From DATACN01 sp038215095 (lineage in GTDB: Bacteria > Actinomycetota > Thermoleophilia > Solirubrobacterales > Thermoleophilaceae), in the NCBI GenBank assembly GCA_038215095.1, contig JBBQRG010000024.1, positions 1-37,818 on the forward strand: 37,818 nucleotides of DNA, read 5' to 3'. The position numbers and the translations under genes are program-made. The notes under the pieces are model-generated. The model ran no database searches and was not told the origin of the DNA. It saw only the letters and a list, made by a program, of their open reading frames with translations. Every line of letters begins with the position of its first letter. Within the stretch, counting starts at the first letter, position 1. Below, one piece after another: positions 1 through 7,499 of this stretch.

Positions 1-31
1 GAGGCTGGTGAGCGGCACTCCTGGCGAACCC

Positions 32-640
32 TCACATGTCGAGGCCGCCATTGACCCCCCAGACCTGGCCCGTGATGTAGCCCGCGTTGTCGGAGGAGAG
101 GAAGCGCACCACGCGCGCGACCTCCTCCGGCTCGCCGAGCCGCCCCAGCGGGATCGAGTCCTTGATCCGGTCCAGGACCTTGTCCGGCACCGAGCTCAGC
201 ATCTCCGTCGCGATGAAGCCGGGCGTGACCGTGTTGACCGTCAGGCCGACCGGGTCGCCGAGCTTGCCGGCCCGCTTGAGCGTGAACGCGGCCTCTTTGG
301 CGAGCGTGTAGGTGAGCCCGAACAGGCCCGACTTCGAGGCCGCGTAGTTGGCCTGCCCGATGTTCCCGGTCGAGCCGATCACCGAGGAGATGTTCACGAT
401 CCGCCCGGTCCCCCGCTCGCCCATGTGGCGCAGCGCGGCCTGCGACATGAAGAACGCGCCCGAGAGGTTGACGGCGAGGACCTTGTACCAGTCCTCGTCG
501 GTGAGCTTGAGCGCCGTCTTGTCGATCGTGATGCCCGCATTGTTGACGAGGATGTCGAGCCGCCCGTGCTGCTCGATCACCTCGCCGATCACTCGCCGGC
601 AGTCCTCGGAGGAGCCGACGTTGCCCTGGTGGGCGCACAT
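32..640 (-). pseudogene. 5'-truncated FabG/PhaB-type SDR reductase
   Basis: This encodes the C-terminal 202 residues of a short-chain dehydrogenase of the 3-oxoacyl-ACP / acetoacetyl-CoA reductase type. Visible are the LDILVNNAG strand, the catalytic Ser in NISSVIG, the YAASKSG Tyr/Lys pair, the PGFIATEM loop and the usual C-terminal end GYITGQVWGVNGGLDM. The N-terminal Rossmann strand with the glycine-rich TGxxxGIG NAD(P)-binding motif, about 45 residues, is absent. A stop codon lies directly upstream of the first ATG in the same frame, so the missing part cannot be recovered from the adjacent DNA. Without the dinucleotide-binding motif the product should be inactive, so I call it a pseudogene. 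The break falls near position 640, where unrelated sequence leading to the methyltransferase begins. Confidence 0.8.
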
Positions 641-761
641 CTATCTGAGCTTCGTGGCGCCACGCTTGAGGAACGCCCGGCCGTACCGTGAAGGGCAAGA
701 CGCAGGACGTGGCACTCTTCGCGCCCGTGATGGCTACGAGATCCCGAGAGCGGACAGGGCA

Positions 762-1442
762 GTGAGCGGCGACGACGCTGGATTCATCCCCGCGCTCCGC
801 TTCCACCGGCTGACCCCGCTCTTCGACTTCGTGGCCGCCGTCGCTGTACGCGACCGCGCGATCAAGCGCCGCGTGCTCGCAGACGCGGCGATCGCCAGAG
901 GCGAGGACGTGCTCGACATCGGGTGCGGAACCGGCACGCTCGCGATCGCGGCGGCCAGCGCCGCGCCAGGGGCGAGGCTGACCGGGCTGGACGCGGACCC
1001 GTCAATCCTCGCCCGGGCCCGCAAGAAAACGGCAGAGGCGGGCCTCGAGATCGGGTTCGACGAAGGGATTTCGACGACGCTTCCGTATGCCGACGCGAGC
1101 TTCGACCTCGTGCTCTCCACGCTCTTCTTCCACCACCTACCAGACGACGCGAAGCGCGAAACAGCTGCCGAGTTGGTGCGCGTGCTCCGTCCCGGTGGCC
1201 GGCTTGTCGTCGGCGACCTCGGGCGGCCCCACGGTCCGCTCATGCGGTTCGCGACGCTCGTGACGGTCCAGCTGCTCGACGGGGTAGCGACGACGGCACT
1301 CAACGTGCGCGGGGAACTAGCGAACCTCTTCGACGGCGCAGGCTTACCAGCGGTAACGGTGCGCGACCGGCTCCGTACCCCGGCCGGCACCTACGAGATC
1401 ATGACCGCCGTCGCCAGGCCAGGGCCTAGAAACCCATCATGA
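762..1442 (+). CDS. class I SAM-dependent methyltransferase
   Basis: About 226 residues, a usual length for a small-molecule methyltransferase of the UbiE/Methyltransf_11 type. Motif I is clear (VLDIGCGTGTLAIAAA), followed by the acidic residue ending strand 2 (LTGLDADPSIL), a motif II-like stretch (FDLVLSTLFFHHL) and motif III (RVLRPGGRLVVGDLG). The substrate cannot be told from sequence. The GTG start at 762 is chosen because it follows a purine-rich stretch (GGACAGGG) and lies just before the first family-like helix; the frame stays open further upstream, but that part looks like unrelated remnant sequence. The stop overlaps the next gene's ATG by four bases (ATGA), so the two are probably translationally coupled. 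Confidence 0.85.
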   Translation: MSGDDAGFIPALRFHRLTPLFDFVAAVAVRDRAIKRRVLADAAIARGEDVLDIGCGTGTLAIAAASAAPGARLTGLDADPSILARARKKTAEAGLEIGFDEGISTTLPYADASFDLVLSTLFFHHLPDDAKRETAAELVRVLRPGGRLVVGDLGRPHGPLMRFATLVTVQLLDGVATTALNVRGELANLFDGAGLPAVTVRDRLRTPAGTYEIMTAVARPGPRNPS

Positions 1443-1735
1443 AGCTCTACGTCTGCTGGGGGACATTCCCCGTCCCATGGCCCAGGCGTGGCGCCTCGTG
1501 GCGCCCCGGAGCTCATCCGTGCAAGATCGCCCACGACGCGCTGAAGGAAGCCGGCCACTCGCCGGAGGTGGTGAAGTCATACGGTCTCGGGTCGCTGCCC
1601 GACCTCACGAGCGGTCGCAAGGAGGTCAAGCGGCTGACCGGCGAGAGCTGGGTTCCGGTGCTCGTCCTCGACGACGGCGAGGTCATCAAGGACTCGCAGA
1701 ACATCGTGGCCTGGGCGCGGGATAACCCGATCTAG
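1439..1735 (+). CDS. small glutathione S-transferase N-terminal-like (thioredoxin-fold) protein
   Basis: A 98-residue protein with a single thioredoxin/GST-N-like fold: the N-terminal strand MKLYVCWGTF, a second cysteine in HPCKIAHDALKEAGH, and the conserved cis-Pro region SWVPVLVLDDGEVIKDS followed by a C-terminal helix NIVAWARD. It lacks the all-alpha GST C-terminal domain, as usual for stand-alone actinobacterial members. A role in thiol redox chemistry is a family-level guess. The stretch between the two cysteines (about residues 10-25) is Pro/Arg/Trp-rich and looks longer than usual for this fold, which may reflect a small insertion. It overlaps the preceding methyltransferase by 4 nt. 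Confidence 0.7.
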   Translation: MKLYVCWGTFPVPWPRRGASWRPGAHPCKIAHDALKEAGHSPEVVKSYGLGSLPDLTSGRKEVKRLTGESWVPVLVLDDGEVIKDSQNIVAWARDNPI

Positions 1736-1848
1736 GCGGTTACCGCGATCGATTCGCGTTAGACGTTCCGCGAGGCGGCCAGCTCGGGCACATGAGCAAG
1801 GAGGCGAGGCGCGCGGCCAAGGCGATCGCGCGCGACTTGCAGAGCGAG

Positions 1849-1957
1849 GGTCTCAACGGCAAGCGCCTCGCACCGGGTAGTACCGGCTCGTCGGCACGCC
1901 GAAGGTCGAGGCAAGAAGCGGCGCGGCGCAACCGCAGGCTTCAGGATCATTCGCTGA
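1849..1957 (+). pseudogene. relic of the C-terminal end of a secreted repeat protein
   Basis: Three consecutive pieces in three frames read like the end of the Ig-like or carboxypeptidase-regulatory-like domains common in Solirubrobacterales surface proteins: GLNGKRLAPG, then YRLVGTPKV, then RGKKRRGATAGFRIIR followed by TGA at 1955-1957. Joined, they give the familiar 'L..G.YRLVGTPK..GKK...FRI' pattern. At least two indels are needed to connect them, so nothing functional is made. The frame beginning with ATG at 1792 is open but covers only the first piece and is probably not a gene. The identification rests on pattern memory and is moderate at best. Confidence 0.35.
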
Positions 1958-1991
1958 TGTCGTGCCCGTTCACATTGGGCGAGACGTCGAT
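1947..1991 (-). pseudogene. fossil of an ohr/OsmC 3' end
   Basis: Read on the minus strand this stretch encodes IDVSPNVNGHDISE and then a stop, closely matching the last residues of organic hydroperoxide resistance proteins (IDVSLTVNGRHV in the copy at 2903-2943). A TAA immediately precedes the first codon, so only the tail survives. It lies in the same orientation as the damaged ohr 0.95 kb away, with the NmrA-like gene between the two tails. Its stop overlaps the end of the convergent surface-protein relic. Confidence 0.5.
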
Positions 1992-2001
1992 TTAGGAAGG
2001 G

Positions 2002-2898
2002 TCAGGGATCGCTGCGGCTGCGAGCCCCGCGCGCCGCGATGAATTCGCTCGCGGGTCTTGGCTCGATGCCGCGCTCGCGCAGCGGCGCATCGTCCGAGCG
2101 AACTGGGGTGGTGTCCATCATCAGCCCCAGGCCGAACACAGATGCGAGGGCGGGCCGTGGCCGATCGAGTGCGCGCACCGCCAGCCGCACAAGCGGCCTG
2201 GGCATTCGCCGCACCTTCATGGGCCGCCCGGTCGCGTCCGAGTAGAGCGCGGCGACCTCGTCCTTCGTCAGGGCCTCGGGGCCACCGAACTCCACCACCG
2301 CCGGCGGGTCGTCCTCGCGGGCGACCGCGGCGACTAGCGCCGCGGCGTCGTCGGTAGCTACGTAGCGAATCGGGCTCTCGCCACGCCCGAACACGGCCAT
2401 GCGCCCGTGCTCCGGATCGACGCGGGCGGTCTCCGTGAGGTGGATCTCCTGGAATGCGTGGGGCCTCACGACCACGCTGCGGAGCGAAGATCCCGCCAGC
2501 CGCTGCTCGACCGCCAGCTTGGCCCGCTCGAGTGGATGCCCGACGCCAGCATCCACGCCGGCGTACGACACGAAGACGAAGCGCTCGACGCCGGCCTCCT
2601 CGGCCGCTCCGAGCAACGCGATCGTCCCATCCCGGTCCACCGCGTCCATCGAGGCGCGCTCCCCGCCGAGCGCGCGCGCCATGGCGGTCGCGGTGGAGAT
2701 CACACAATCAACGCCCTGACACGCGCGAAGAAGGCTCTCCGGATCGCAGAGGTCACCGTGCACCAGCTCGGCGCCCGGAAGCTCGGCTTCCGACCTGACG
2801 AGGCAGCGCACCTGTTCGCCGGCATCGACCAGACGGCGAACGACCGCTCCACCCAACTCACCCGTAGCGCCGGCGACCAGGATCACACCGAAACCCAA
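2002..2898 (-). CDS. NmrA-like / atypical SDR NAD(P)-binding protein
   Basis: A 298-residue NAD(P)-binding Rossmann protein of the atypical SDR (NmrA/SDR_a5) family. It starts VILVAGATGELGGAVVRRL, giving the GATGxxG dinucleotide motif at residues 9-15, followed by LVRSEAEL (Arg that can read the NADP phosphate) and GVDCVISTAT. The catalytic Tyr/Lys of classical SDRs is not evident, as usual for NmrA-like members, which act as redox sensors or as isoflavone-reductase/NADH dehydrogenase-like proteins. The C-terminal part carries a substrate-domain segment (ALTKDEVAALYSDATGRPM). Length is normal and the frame intact. The start lies 4 nt beyond the stop of the damaged ohr, so the two were probably cotranscribed. 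Confidence 0.8.
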   Translation of the reverse strand: MGFGVILVAGATGELGGAVVRRLVDAGEQVRCLVRSEAELPGAELVHGDLCDPESLLRACQGVDCVISTATAMARALGGERASMDAVDRDGTIALLGAAEEAGVERFVFVSYAGVDAGVGHPLERAKLAVEQRLAGSSLRSVVVRPHAFQEIHLTETARVDPEHGRMAVFGRGESPIRYVATDDAAALVAAVAREDDPPAVVEFGGPEALTKDEVAALYSDATGRPMKVRRMPRPLVRLAVRALDRPRPALASVFGLGLMMDTTPVRSDDAPLRERGIEPRPASEFIAARGARSRSDP

Positions 2899-2902
2899 TA
2901 TC

Positions 2903-3299
2903 TCAGACGTGGCGCCCGTTCACGGTGAGCGAGACGTCGATGTTGCCGCGCGTGGCGTTGGAGTAGGGGCACACCTCGTGCGCGGCTCTCACCAGTTCGG
3001 CGTCGAGCTTTGAAGCGCCGGTCCTCCGTCGGGAGCAGCATCACCTTCGAGTCGATCTCGACGTCGCTCACCTCCTGCCGGCGGCGCCGGCCCGCGAAAC
3101 CGAGCGCACTCTCGAAGCAGGAGTCGTAGCCGACCGCGAAGAGCTGCTCGGGATTGGTGCCCCCGCCGTCTCCTCCCATTTCCTCGGGCGAGCGGAGATC
3201 CACCTCGAGGGCGCCGTCCGAAGTCCGGCCGTGGCCCTCGGCCCACCCGCCGGTGACGTGTGCCTCCGCGGTGTAGATGGGAGATCGGCTCTCGGTCAT
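2903..3299 (-). pseudogene. ohr: organic hydroperoxide resistance protein, frameshifted and internally deleted
   Basis: The N-terminal two thirds are a clear Ohr: IYTAEAHVTGGWAEGHGRTS, LRSPEEMGGDGGGTNPEQL and the peroxidatic Cys in YDSCFESAL. After KVMLLPTEDRRF the frame breaks. The C-terminal half resumes in another frame as KLDAELVRAAHEVCPYSN, with the second active-site Cys, and ends VNGRHV with a stop at 2903. About 15-20 family residues normally present between the two parts (the GFxLxVxLDVSLP strand) are missing, so this is a deletion plus frameshift and not a single base error. The intact-frame product would lack the resolving cysteine. Ohr normally reduces organic hydroperoxides and is often paired with OhrR, which is not seen here. 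Confidence 0.75.
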
Positions 3300-3378
3300 G
3301 GTCGCCAGTAGCTCATCGTAGGCATCTTGCGCCCCGCGGCGCCGGCGCGGCTAAGAGTACGCCCGTGCGTTGAACGAC

Positions 3379-3537
3379 CTCGGGGCCGCGCTGCGGCGCG
3401 CCAACCGACGCGGCGACGCGCAAAGCGGTAAAGAAGACAGTCGAAACACATCTCGGTAACGCGTACCGCGCAAGCTGGACATCCGCGCTCGCGCCCAACT
3501 CGCCGCCGCGCTGCCGAACGACAGCCCTGAGCCATAA
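3379..3537 (+). pseudogene. relic of a LuxR-family (AAA/LAL-type) regulator C-terminus
   Basis: Pieces of the C-terminal end of a large LuxR-family regulator are readable in sequence: LGAALRRANRRGDA (3379-3420), VKKTVETHLGNAYR (3428-3469) and, after a 2-bp insertion, RKLDIRARAQLAAALP (3469-3516), ending in TAA at 3535-3537. These match the TPR-like linker, the HTH recognition helix (TVETHLxxAYRKL) and the terminal helix. The first two HTH helices (LTxxExxVAxLAAxGxTNxEIA) are missing between the first two pieces. The gene is beyond repair. The junction carries a 22-bp sequence that recurs inverted at 3654-3675. Confidence 0.6.
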
Positions 3538-3675
3538 GTCGGACAACCAATTTGAGGCCCGAGCGCTCTCACGCGAAAGCGGACGCAGCCCGCGCTCGCC
3601 AATATTCGCGAACGTCCGTTTCATACGGCTATAGGCGTACAAACGGGACGTTCACCGCTTTGCGCGTCGCCGCGT
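3408..3675. repeat. 22-bp perfect inverted repeat pair (3408-3429 and 3654-3675)
   Basis: The 22 bases at 3408-3429 (beginning ACGCGGCGACGC) are the exact reverse complement of 3654-3675. The left copy spans the internal deletion point of the LuxR relic; the right copy sits between the first and second hairpin elements. A 22-bp exact match is unlikely by chance even in GC-rich DNA. It could mark a local inversion/duplication event or the ends of a lost small element. The 224 bp between the arms hold only the LuxR relic tail, an unremarkable stretch and the first hairpin; I see no intact gene in 3300-3875. Confidence 0.7.
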
Positions 3676-3798
3676 AGCTACCGGCAAGGACTCCGCGAAC
3701 GTCCATTTTGTGCCGCTATAGGCACAAACGGGACGTTCGCATCCCCGCGCTCGCGAACGTCCATTTCATGGGTCTATAGACCCCCCAACGGGACGTTC
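3610..3798. repeat. three hairpin repeats of 42-44 bp with covarying inner stems
   Basis: Copies lie at 3610-3653, 3697-3738 and 3755-3798. Each starts GAACGTCC, ends GGGACGTTC (8-bp outer stem) and has a central CTATAG. The inner stem differs in each copy but stays self-complementary: TACG/CGTA in copy 1, TGTGCC/GGCACA in copy 2, GGGTC/GACCC in copy 3. The flanking internal loop (G/A)TTT...AAC(G) is nearly constant. Preserved pairing despite changed sequence argues for selection on a folded RNA or DNA cruciform, or for a REP-like mobile palindrome. No transposase or RAYT gene is adjacent. The array lies between the ohr/LuxR relics and the 3' end of the MMPL gene. Confidence 0.8.
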
Positions 3799-3875
3799 AT
3801 GCCGGGCCGGCCCACCCAGCCGCTGTTTCGACCCGCCAGCGCCTCGCGCGAAAAGCGCAGGTACGCTGAAAACTC

Positions 3876-5957
3876 CTACGCCGTCTCGGGCGCCGTCACC
3901 GGCGAGGGCTTGATGCGCAACAGCCTCGCGAGGCCGGATGGCATCCACCAGTTCCAGCGCCCCAGGAACGACACGACGGCCGGGACGAGCAGGGCTCTGA
4001 TGACCGTCGCGTCGATCAGGATGCCCGCCGCCAGGCCGGTGGCGAGGACCTTCACGTCGGTCTGCGGGCCGGAGGCCATCGACACGAACGCCAGGAACAG
4101 GATGAGCGCCGCGCTCGTGACCAGGCGGCCGGTGCGGCCGAGGCCCGTGATGACGGCGTCGTCGGTGTCGTGAGTCCGGTCGTACTCCTCGCGCATGCGG
4201 GCGAGGATGAACACCTCGTAGTCCATCGAGAGGCCGAAGAGGAACGCGAAGATGATCACTGGCATCCAGCTCGAGATCGCCCCCGTGGGATCGATGCCCC
4301 AGATCTGGGATGAGCCGTGGCCCTCCTGCCACACGATTGTGAGCACGCCCCAGGCGGCGCCCACCGAGAGCACGTTGAGCACCACCGCCTTGAGCGGCAG
4401 GACGATCGAGCGGAACGCGCGCGCGAGCAGCAGGAACGTGACGAGGGCGATGAGAGCGATCATCAGCGGGAACGAGCCGTAGACGGCGTCGATGAAGTCG
4501 GCGTTCTCCGCCGTGGTACCGCCGACGCGGGCCGGGGCGCGGGTGACGTCGCGGATCGTCTGCACGGTCGCGCGACCGGCGCTTGTGGAGTCGCCCTGCG
4601 TGGGGACGGCGACGACGATCGACTGCCCGTTCCTCTCCCATCCGGGGGCGGACGGCGCGGACACGCCGTGCACACCGCTCACGCGGCTCTGGACCGACTT
4701 GACCGTCTTGGTGGCGCTGGTCGGGGAGAGCGTCTCGACCGGAGCGATCGCGCCCGAGCCGATGCCCGACTTCTCGAGCGCCACGAGGCCGTCCTTGGCG
4801 GCTCCCTGCTTGGCGATCGTGTTTGGGTCGGCATTGCCCAGGTTCATCCCCGTGGCCGAGTAGAGCAGGAGGCCGAGGATGGCCACGGCTGCCAGCGCCG
4901 CGACCCCCCGGCGGCGCACGACGGCCGTCGACCAGCGCCGCCACGCGGCGTCGCTGTTGTCGCGACGGCGGATGCGACGGCGGTCCAGGCGCGGTCCGAT
5001 CGTCGCGAGGATCACCGGCAGCAGCGTGATCGCCACCGCGGTGGCGACGAGCGGGATCAGCATGCCGCCGTAACCGACGCTGCGCAGGAACGGCAGCGGC
5101 AGTGCCAGGAGTGCGAGCAGGCCGACCGCGACGGTGGTACCCGAGAACACCACGGCGCGCCCGGACGTGGCCATCGCCGCCGTGATGGCGTCCTCATTGT
5201 CCAGGCCCTTGTCGCGCTCCTCGCGCCAGCGCACCACCACCAGCAGGGCGTAGTCGATCGAGACGCCGAGCCCGACCAGCGCGACGAGGAACTGCACTAC
5301 CGGGGAGACGTCGGTGATCTGGGTCAACCCGAGTAGCAGCAGGAAGGTGACGAGGACCGAGCAGATCGCCATCACCAGCGGCACGAGCGCCAGCCACGAC
5401 CCGAAAACGAACGCGAGCACGAGCAGCGCACCCACGCCTCCGAGCAGAGCTTCGACCAGCACGCCCGGGCCGTCGCTGCCGCCCTGGGAGCCCGCGAGCG
5501 CGTCGTACCCGGTGACCTTGACGCCCGGGTCGCCCGCCAGCTCGCCCTTCACCGCCTTGGCGAAACTCGTGTTGTCGCCGAACGCATCGTTCCCGCGCGG
5601 TGGGAAGGCGTAGATGAAGGATGTGCTCCCGTCCTTGGACACGAAGGCGCGGTCGCCCGTGGAGCCGTACCCCGCGACTCGCACGCGGGGGAAGCGCTTG
5701 GAGAGCTTGGCCTCGAGTGCTCGCAGCTGCCCGCGGTCGCTGCCCTTGACGACAGCGAGCGTCGGCGGGGACTCGCCGCCGTTGCCGAAGGTCTTGATGA
5801 TCTGCTGGTTGGTCTCCCACCCGGCCTTCCCCGGCACTGCGAAGCGCTGGTCGAACTTCACGGCCCCGGCGGCCATCACGCCGATCACCGTCAGGGCGAC
5901 CCAGGCAAGAGCAACCAGGCGCTTGTGGCGCAGGACACGGCGGGTGAGCGTCTGCAT
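3876..5957 (-). CDS. MMPL family (RND-type) transporter
   Basis: A 693-residue inner-membrane transporter of the MMPL/YdfJ family. It has the two-repeat RND layout: an N-terminal TM helix (about residues 14-32), an extracytoplasmic loop, five TM helices including VSIDYALLVVVRWREERDKG, then a second TM anchor near residues 350-370, a second loop and the final TM block with the signature FLFGLSMDYEVFILARMREEY. The Asp residues of SIDYAL and SMDYEV are the expected proton-relay positions. Family members export lipids, siderophores or drugs; the substrate here is unknown. Length is typical of the short actinobacterial class. It follows the sulfatase gene by 51 nt in the same direction, so cotranscription is plausible. 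Confidence 0.9.
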   Translation of the reverse strand: MQTLTRRVLRHKRLVALAWVALTVIGVMAAGAVKFDQRFAVPGKAGWETNQQIIKTFGNGGESPPTLAVVKGSDRGQLRALEAKLSKRFPRVRVAGYGSTGDRAFVSKDGSTSFIYAFPPRGNDAFGDNTSFAKAVKGELAGDPGVKVTGYDALAGSQGGSDGPGVLVEALLGGVGALLVLAFVFGSWLALVPLVMAICSVLVTFLLLLGLTQITDVSPVVQFLVALVGLGVSIDYALLVVVRWREERDKGLDNEDAITAAMATSGRAVVFSGTTVAVGLLALLALPLPFLRSVGYGGMLIPLVATAVAITLLPVILATIGPRLDRRRIRRRDNSDAAWRRWSTAVVRRRGVAALAAVAILGLLLYSATGMNLGNADPNTIAKQGAAKDGLVALEKSGIGSGAIAPVETLSPTSATKTVKSVQSRVSGVHGVSAPSAPGWERNGQSIVVAVPTQGDSTSAGRATVQTIRDVTRAPARVGGTTAENADFIDAVYGSFPLMIALIALVTFLLLARAFRSIVLPLKAVVLNVLSVGAAWGVLTIVWQEGHGSSQIWGIDPTGAISSWMPVIIFAFLFGLSMDYEVFILARMREEYDRTHDTDDAVITGLGRTGRLVTSAALILFLAFVSMASGPQTDVKVLATGLAAGILIDATVIRALLVPAVVSFLGRWNWWMPSGLARLLRIKPSPVTAPETA

Positions 5958-6008
5958 GCGAGATCCCTTCTAGGGCTCGGGGCCACGAGCCGCGACGAAG
6001 CTAGCAGG

Positions 6009-7484
6009 TCACCGGACGCGCAGCTTCTCCCATTGGTAGGGGTAGTCGCCGTCCGGGGAGCTCGTGCTCGGCAGCATGCTGTAGTGCGTGCCGAAGAGCT
6101 TGTTGTACACGTACCGCAGCGTGTTCACGGTGTTGGGCGGCTGCGGCGCCCGCACTCCGCGGACGCCCGGAAGCGACAGGGCGAGCAAGGGTTTGACCCG
6201 GACGTCCTTGGCCGTTTCCTCGTCGAAGGTCTTGTCGCCGGATTCGAAGCCCTCGTCGGCCTGGATGACGATTACCGCGTCCCTCGAGCGCTTGCGAATG
6301 GTGTCCACGGTGTCGAGGAGCTTGCCCTCGAGATACCTCAGCTGTGGGAGGTAGTACCGCATGCCGAGCCGCGAGTGGATGACCTCGTCCGCGGTGCTCG
6401 GGAAGGTGACCGGCTGTCCCCGCGCTCCGAAGATGTAGGGGTCGTGCGGCAACAGGGTGTGAAACACGACGAACTTCGGGCTGCGCCGGCCCGGCACGGA
6501 GTCGAGCCGCGAGAACGCCGAGTGGTAGTTCCGTCGGAAGCGCTCGGCCTGCGCGCTGTCGCTGAAGCCGAAGCGCCCCCCGATGTCGGTCAGGACGCTC
6601 TTCCTCAACCACAGGCTCGGGAAGCTGTCGGGTGTCGCGACGGACGAGATGTCCGGGTTGCCGGCTGCGAAGGTCACCTCGTCGCTGTCGAGGTGGACGT
6701 AGCGATACCCGAGTGACTTCGCCAACTGCGACGCGCGGCTGTCCTCGATCAGCGTCTTCAGCGGGCGAACGTCCGTGGACTTCTTGCCCAGGATCCTTGG
6801 GAGACCGTCGAGGTAGCCCATGTTGAGCTCGGCCGCGATGTTCGACTCGCTGTCGGAGTACGGGCTGCGGGCAGCCTCCGAGATCGTGAACCCGCGGCGC
6901 CTCAGCTGGGCCGCGAAGGCCCTGTTGTCGTAGCGGAAGTAGCGCCTGAGGACGTCCGCGCGCGCATAGTCGTCGGGAACGATGACGTAGATGTCGGGCC
7001 GCTTCGCGGCGGTCTTGGGCGCCGGGAGCCGGTCGGTCGCCCAGAGCCGGGGATCGGAGGCGCGCACCGCGGGGTGCCTGTGCTGGTAGCCCGCGACCTT
7101 CAGCGCGGGCGACAGCGTGAGGACGACGGCGGCGACGCCGAGCCCGAGCATCACGTTGCCAAGGCCGCGGTGCGCGCGCGCGATGGCTAACGCCGCGGCG
7201 GCGAACAGCACGCACCAGAGCACGAGCGCCAAGCCGAACGTGTCGAAGTAGAAGAACCACACGACCGCCAGAGCGGTCAGGGCGCCGGCCTTCGTCCAGC
7301 TTTTCGTGACGAGCATGAGGACGCCGTAGAGCACCGCCGCGACGGCGAACGTGACCCCGAGCGGCTGCCAGAGGACGGCGAGCGGCAGCTCGCTCTCGTT
7401 CTGCTCGAACAGCGCGAGCGGCGGGTGGGCCGCGAACAGCAGCGCGGGAAGCAGGCCGGCGATGCCCCACAACACCCACTTCAC
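6009..7484 (-). CDS. membrane-anchored sulfatase / phosphoglycerol transferase-like protein
   Basis: A 491-residue alkaline-phosphatase-superfamily protein. The N-terminal part has about four to five TM helices (VLWGIAGLLPALLFAA, VTFAVAAVLYGVLML, VVWFFYFDTFGLALVLW, VMLGLGVAAVVLT) and the C-terminal part is an extracytoplasmic sulfatase fold (PDIYVIVPDDYARADVLRRYF, HTLLPHDPY, VIVIQADEGF). Related proteins move or cleave sulfate or phosphoglycerol groups on envelope polymers. In the last metal motif the usual DHG is DEG. The GTG start at 7484 is chosen because GGAAGGAT precedes it and TM1 follows; the frame is open 530 nt further upstream, but that extension runs antisense through the repeat surface protein and has no membrane or domain signal. 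Confidence 0.8.
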   Translation of the reverse strand: MKWVLWGIAGLLPALLFAAHPPLALFEQNESELPLAVLWQPLGVTFAVAAVLYGVLMLVTKSWTKAGALTALAVVWFFYFDTFGLALVLWCVLFAAAALAIARAHRGLGNVMLGLGVAAVVLTLSPALKVAGYQHRHPAVRASDPRLWATDRLPAPKTAAKRPDIYVIVPDDYARADVLRRYFRYDNRAFAAQLRRRGFTISEAARSPYSDSESNIAAELNMGYLDGLPRILGKKSTDVRPLKTLIEDSRASQLAKSLGYRYVHLDSDEVTFAAGNPDISSVATPDSFPSLWLRKSVLTDIGGRFGFSDSAQAERFRRNYHSAFSRLDSVPGRRSPKFVVFHTLLPHDPYIFGARGQPVTFPSTADEVIHSRLGMRYYLPQLRYLEGKLLDTVDTIRKRSRDAVIVIQADEGFESGDKTFDEETAKDVRVKPLLALSLPGVRGVRAPQPPNTVNTLRYVYNKLFGTHYSMLPSTSSPDGDYPYQWEKLRVR

Positions 7485-7499
7485 CCGATCCTTCCGCCC

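Noticed and set aside
1792..1995. A 67-codon open frame as a small Arg-rich gene
   Set aside because: It covers only the first fragment of a frame-broken surface-protein tail and ends within the Ohr fossil. It has no convincing ribosome-binding site or domain.
3610..3798. CRISPR array
   Set aside because: The three repeats are palindromes with variable centres and unequal gaps (43 and 16 bp), there are no spacer-like unique units of constant size, and there are no cas genes.
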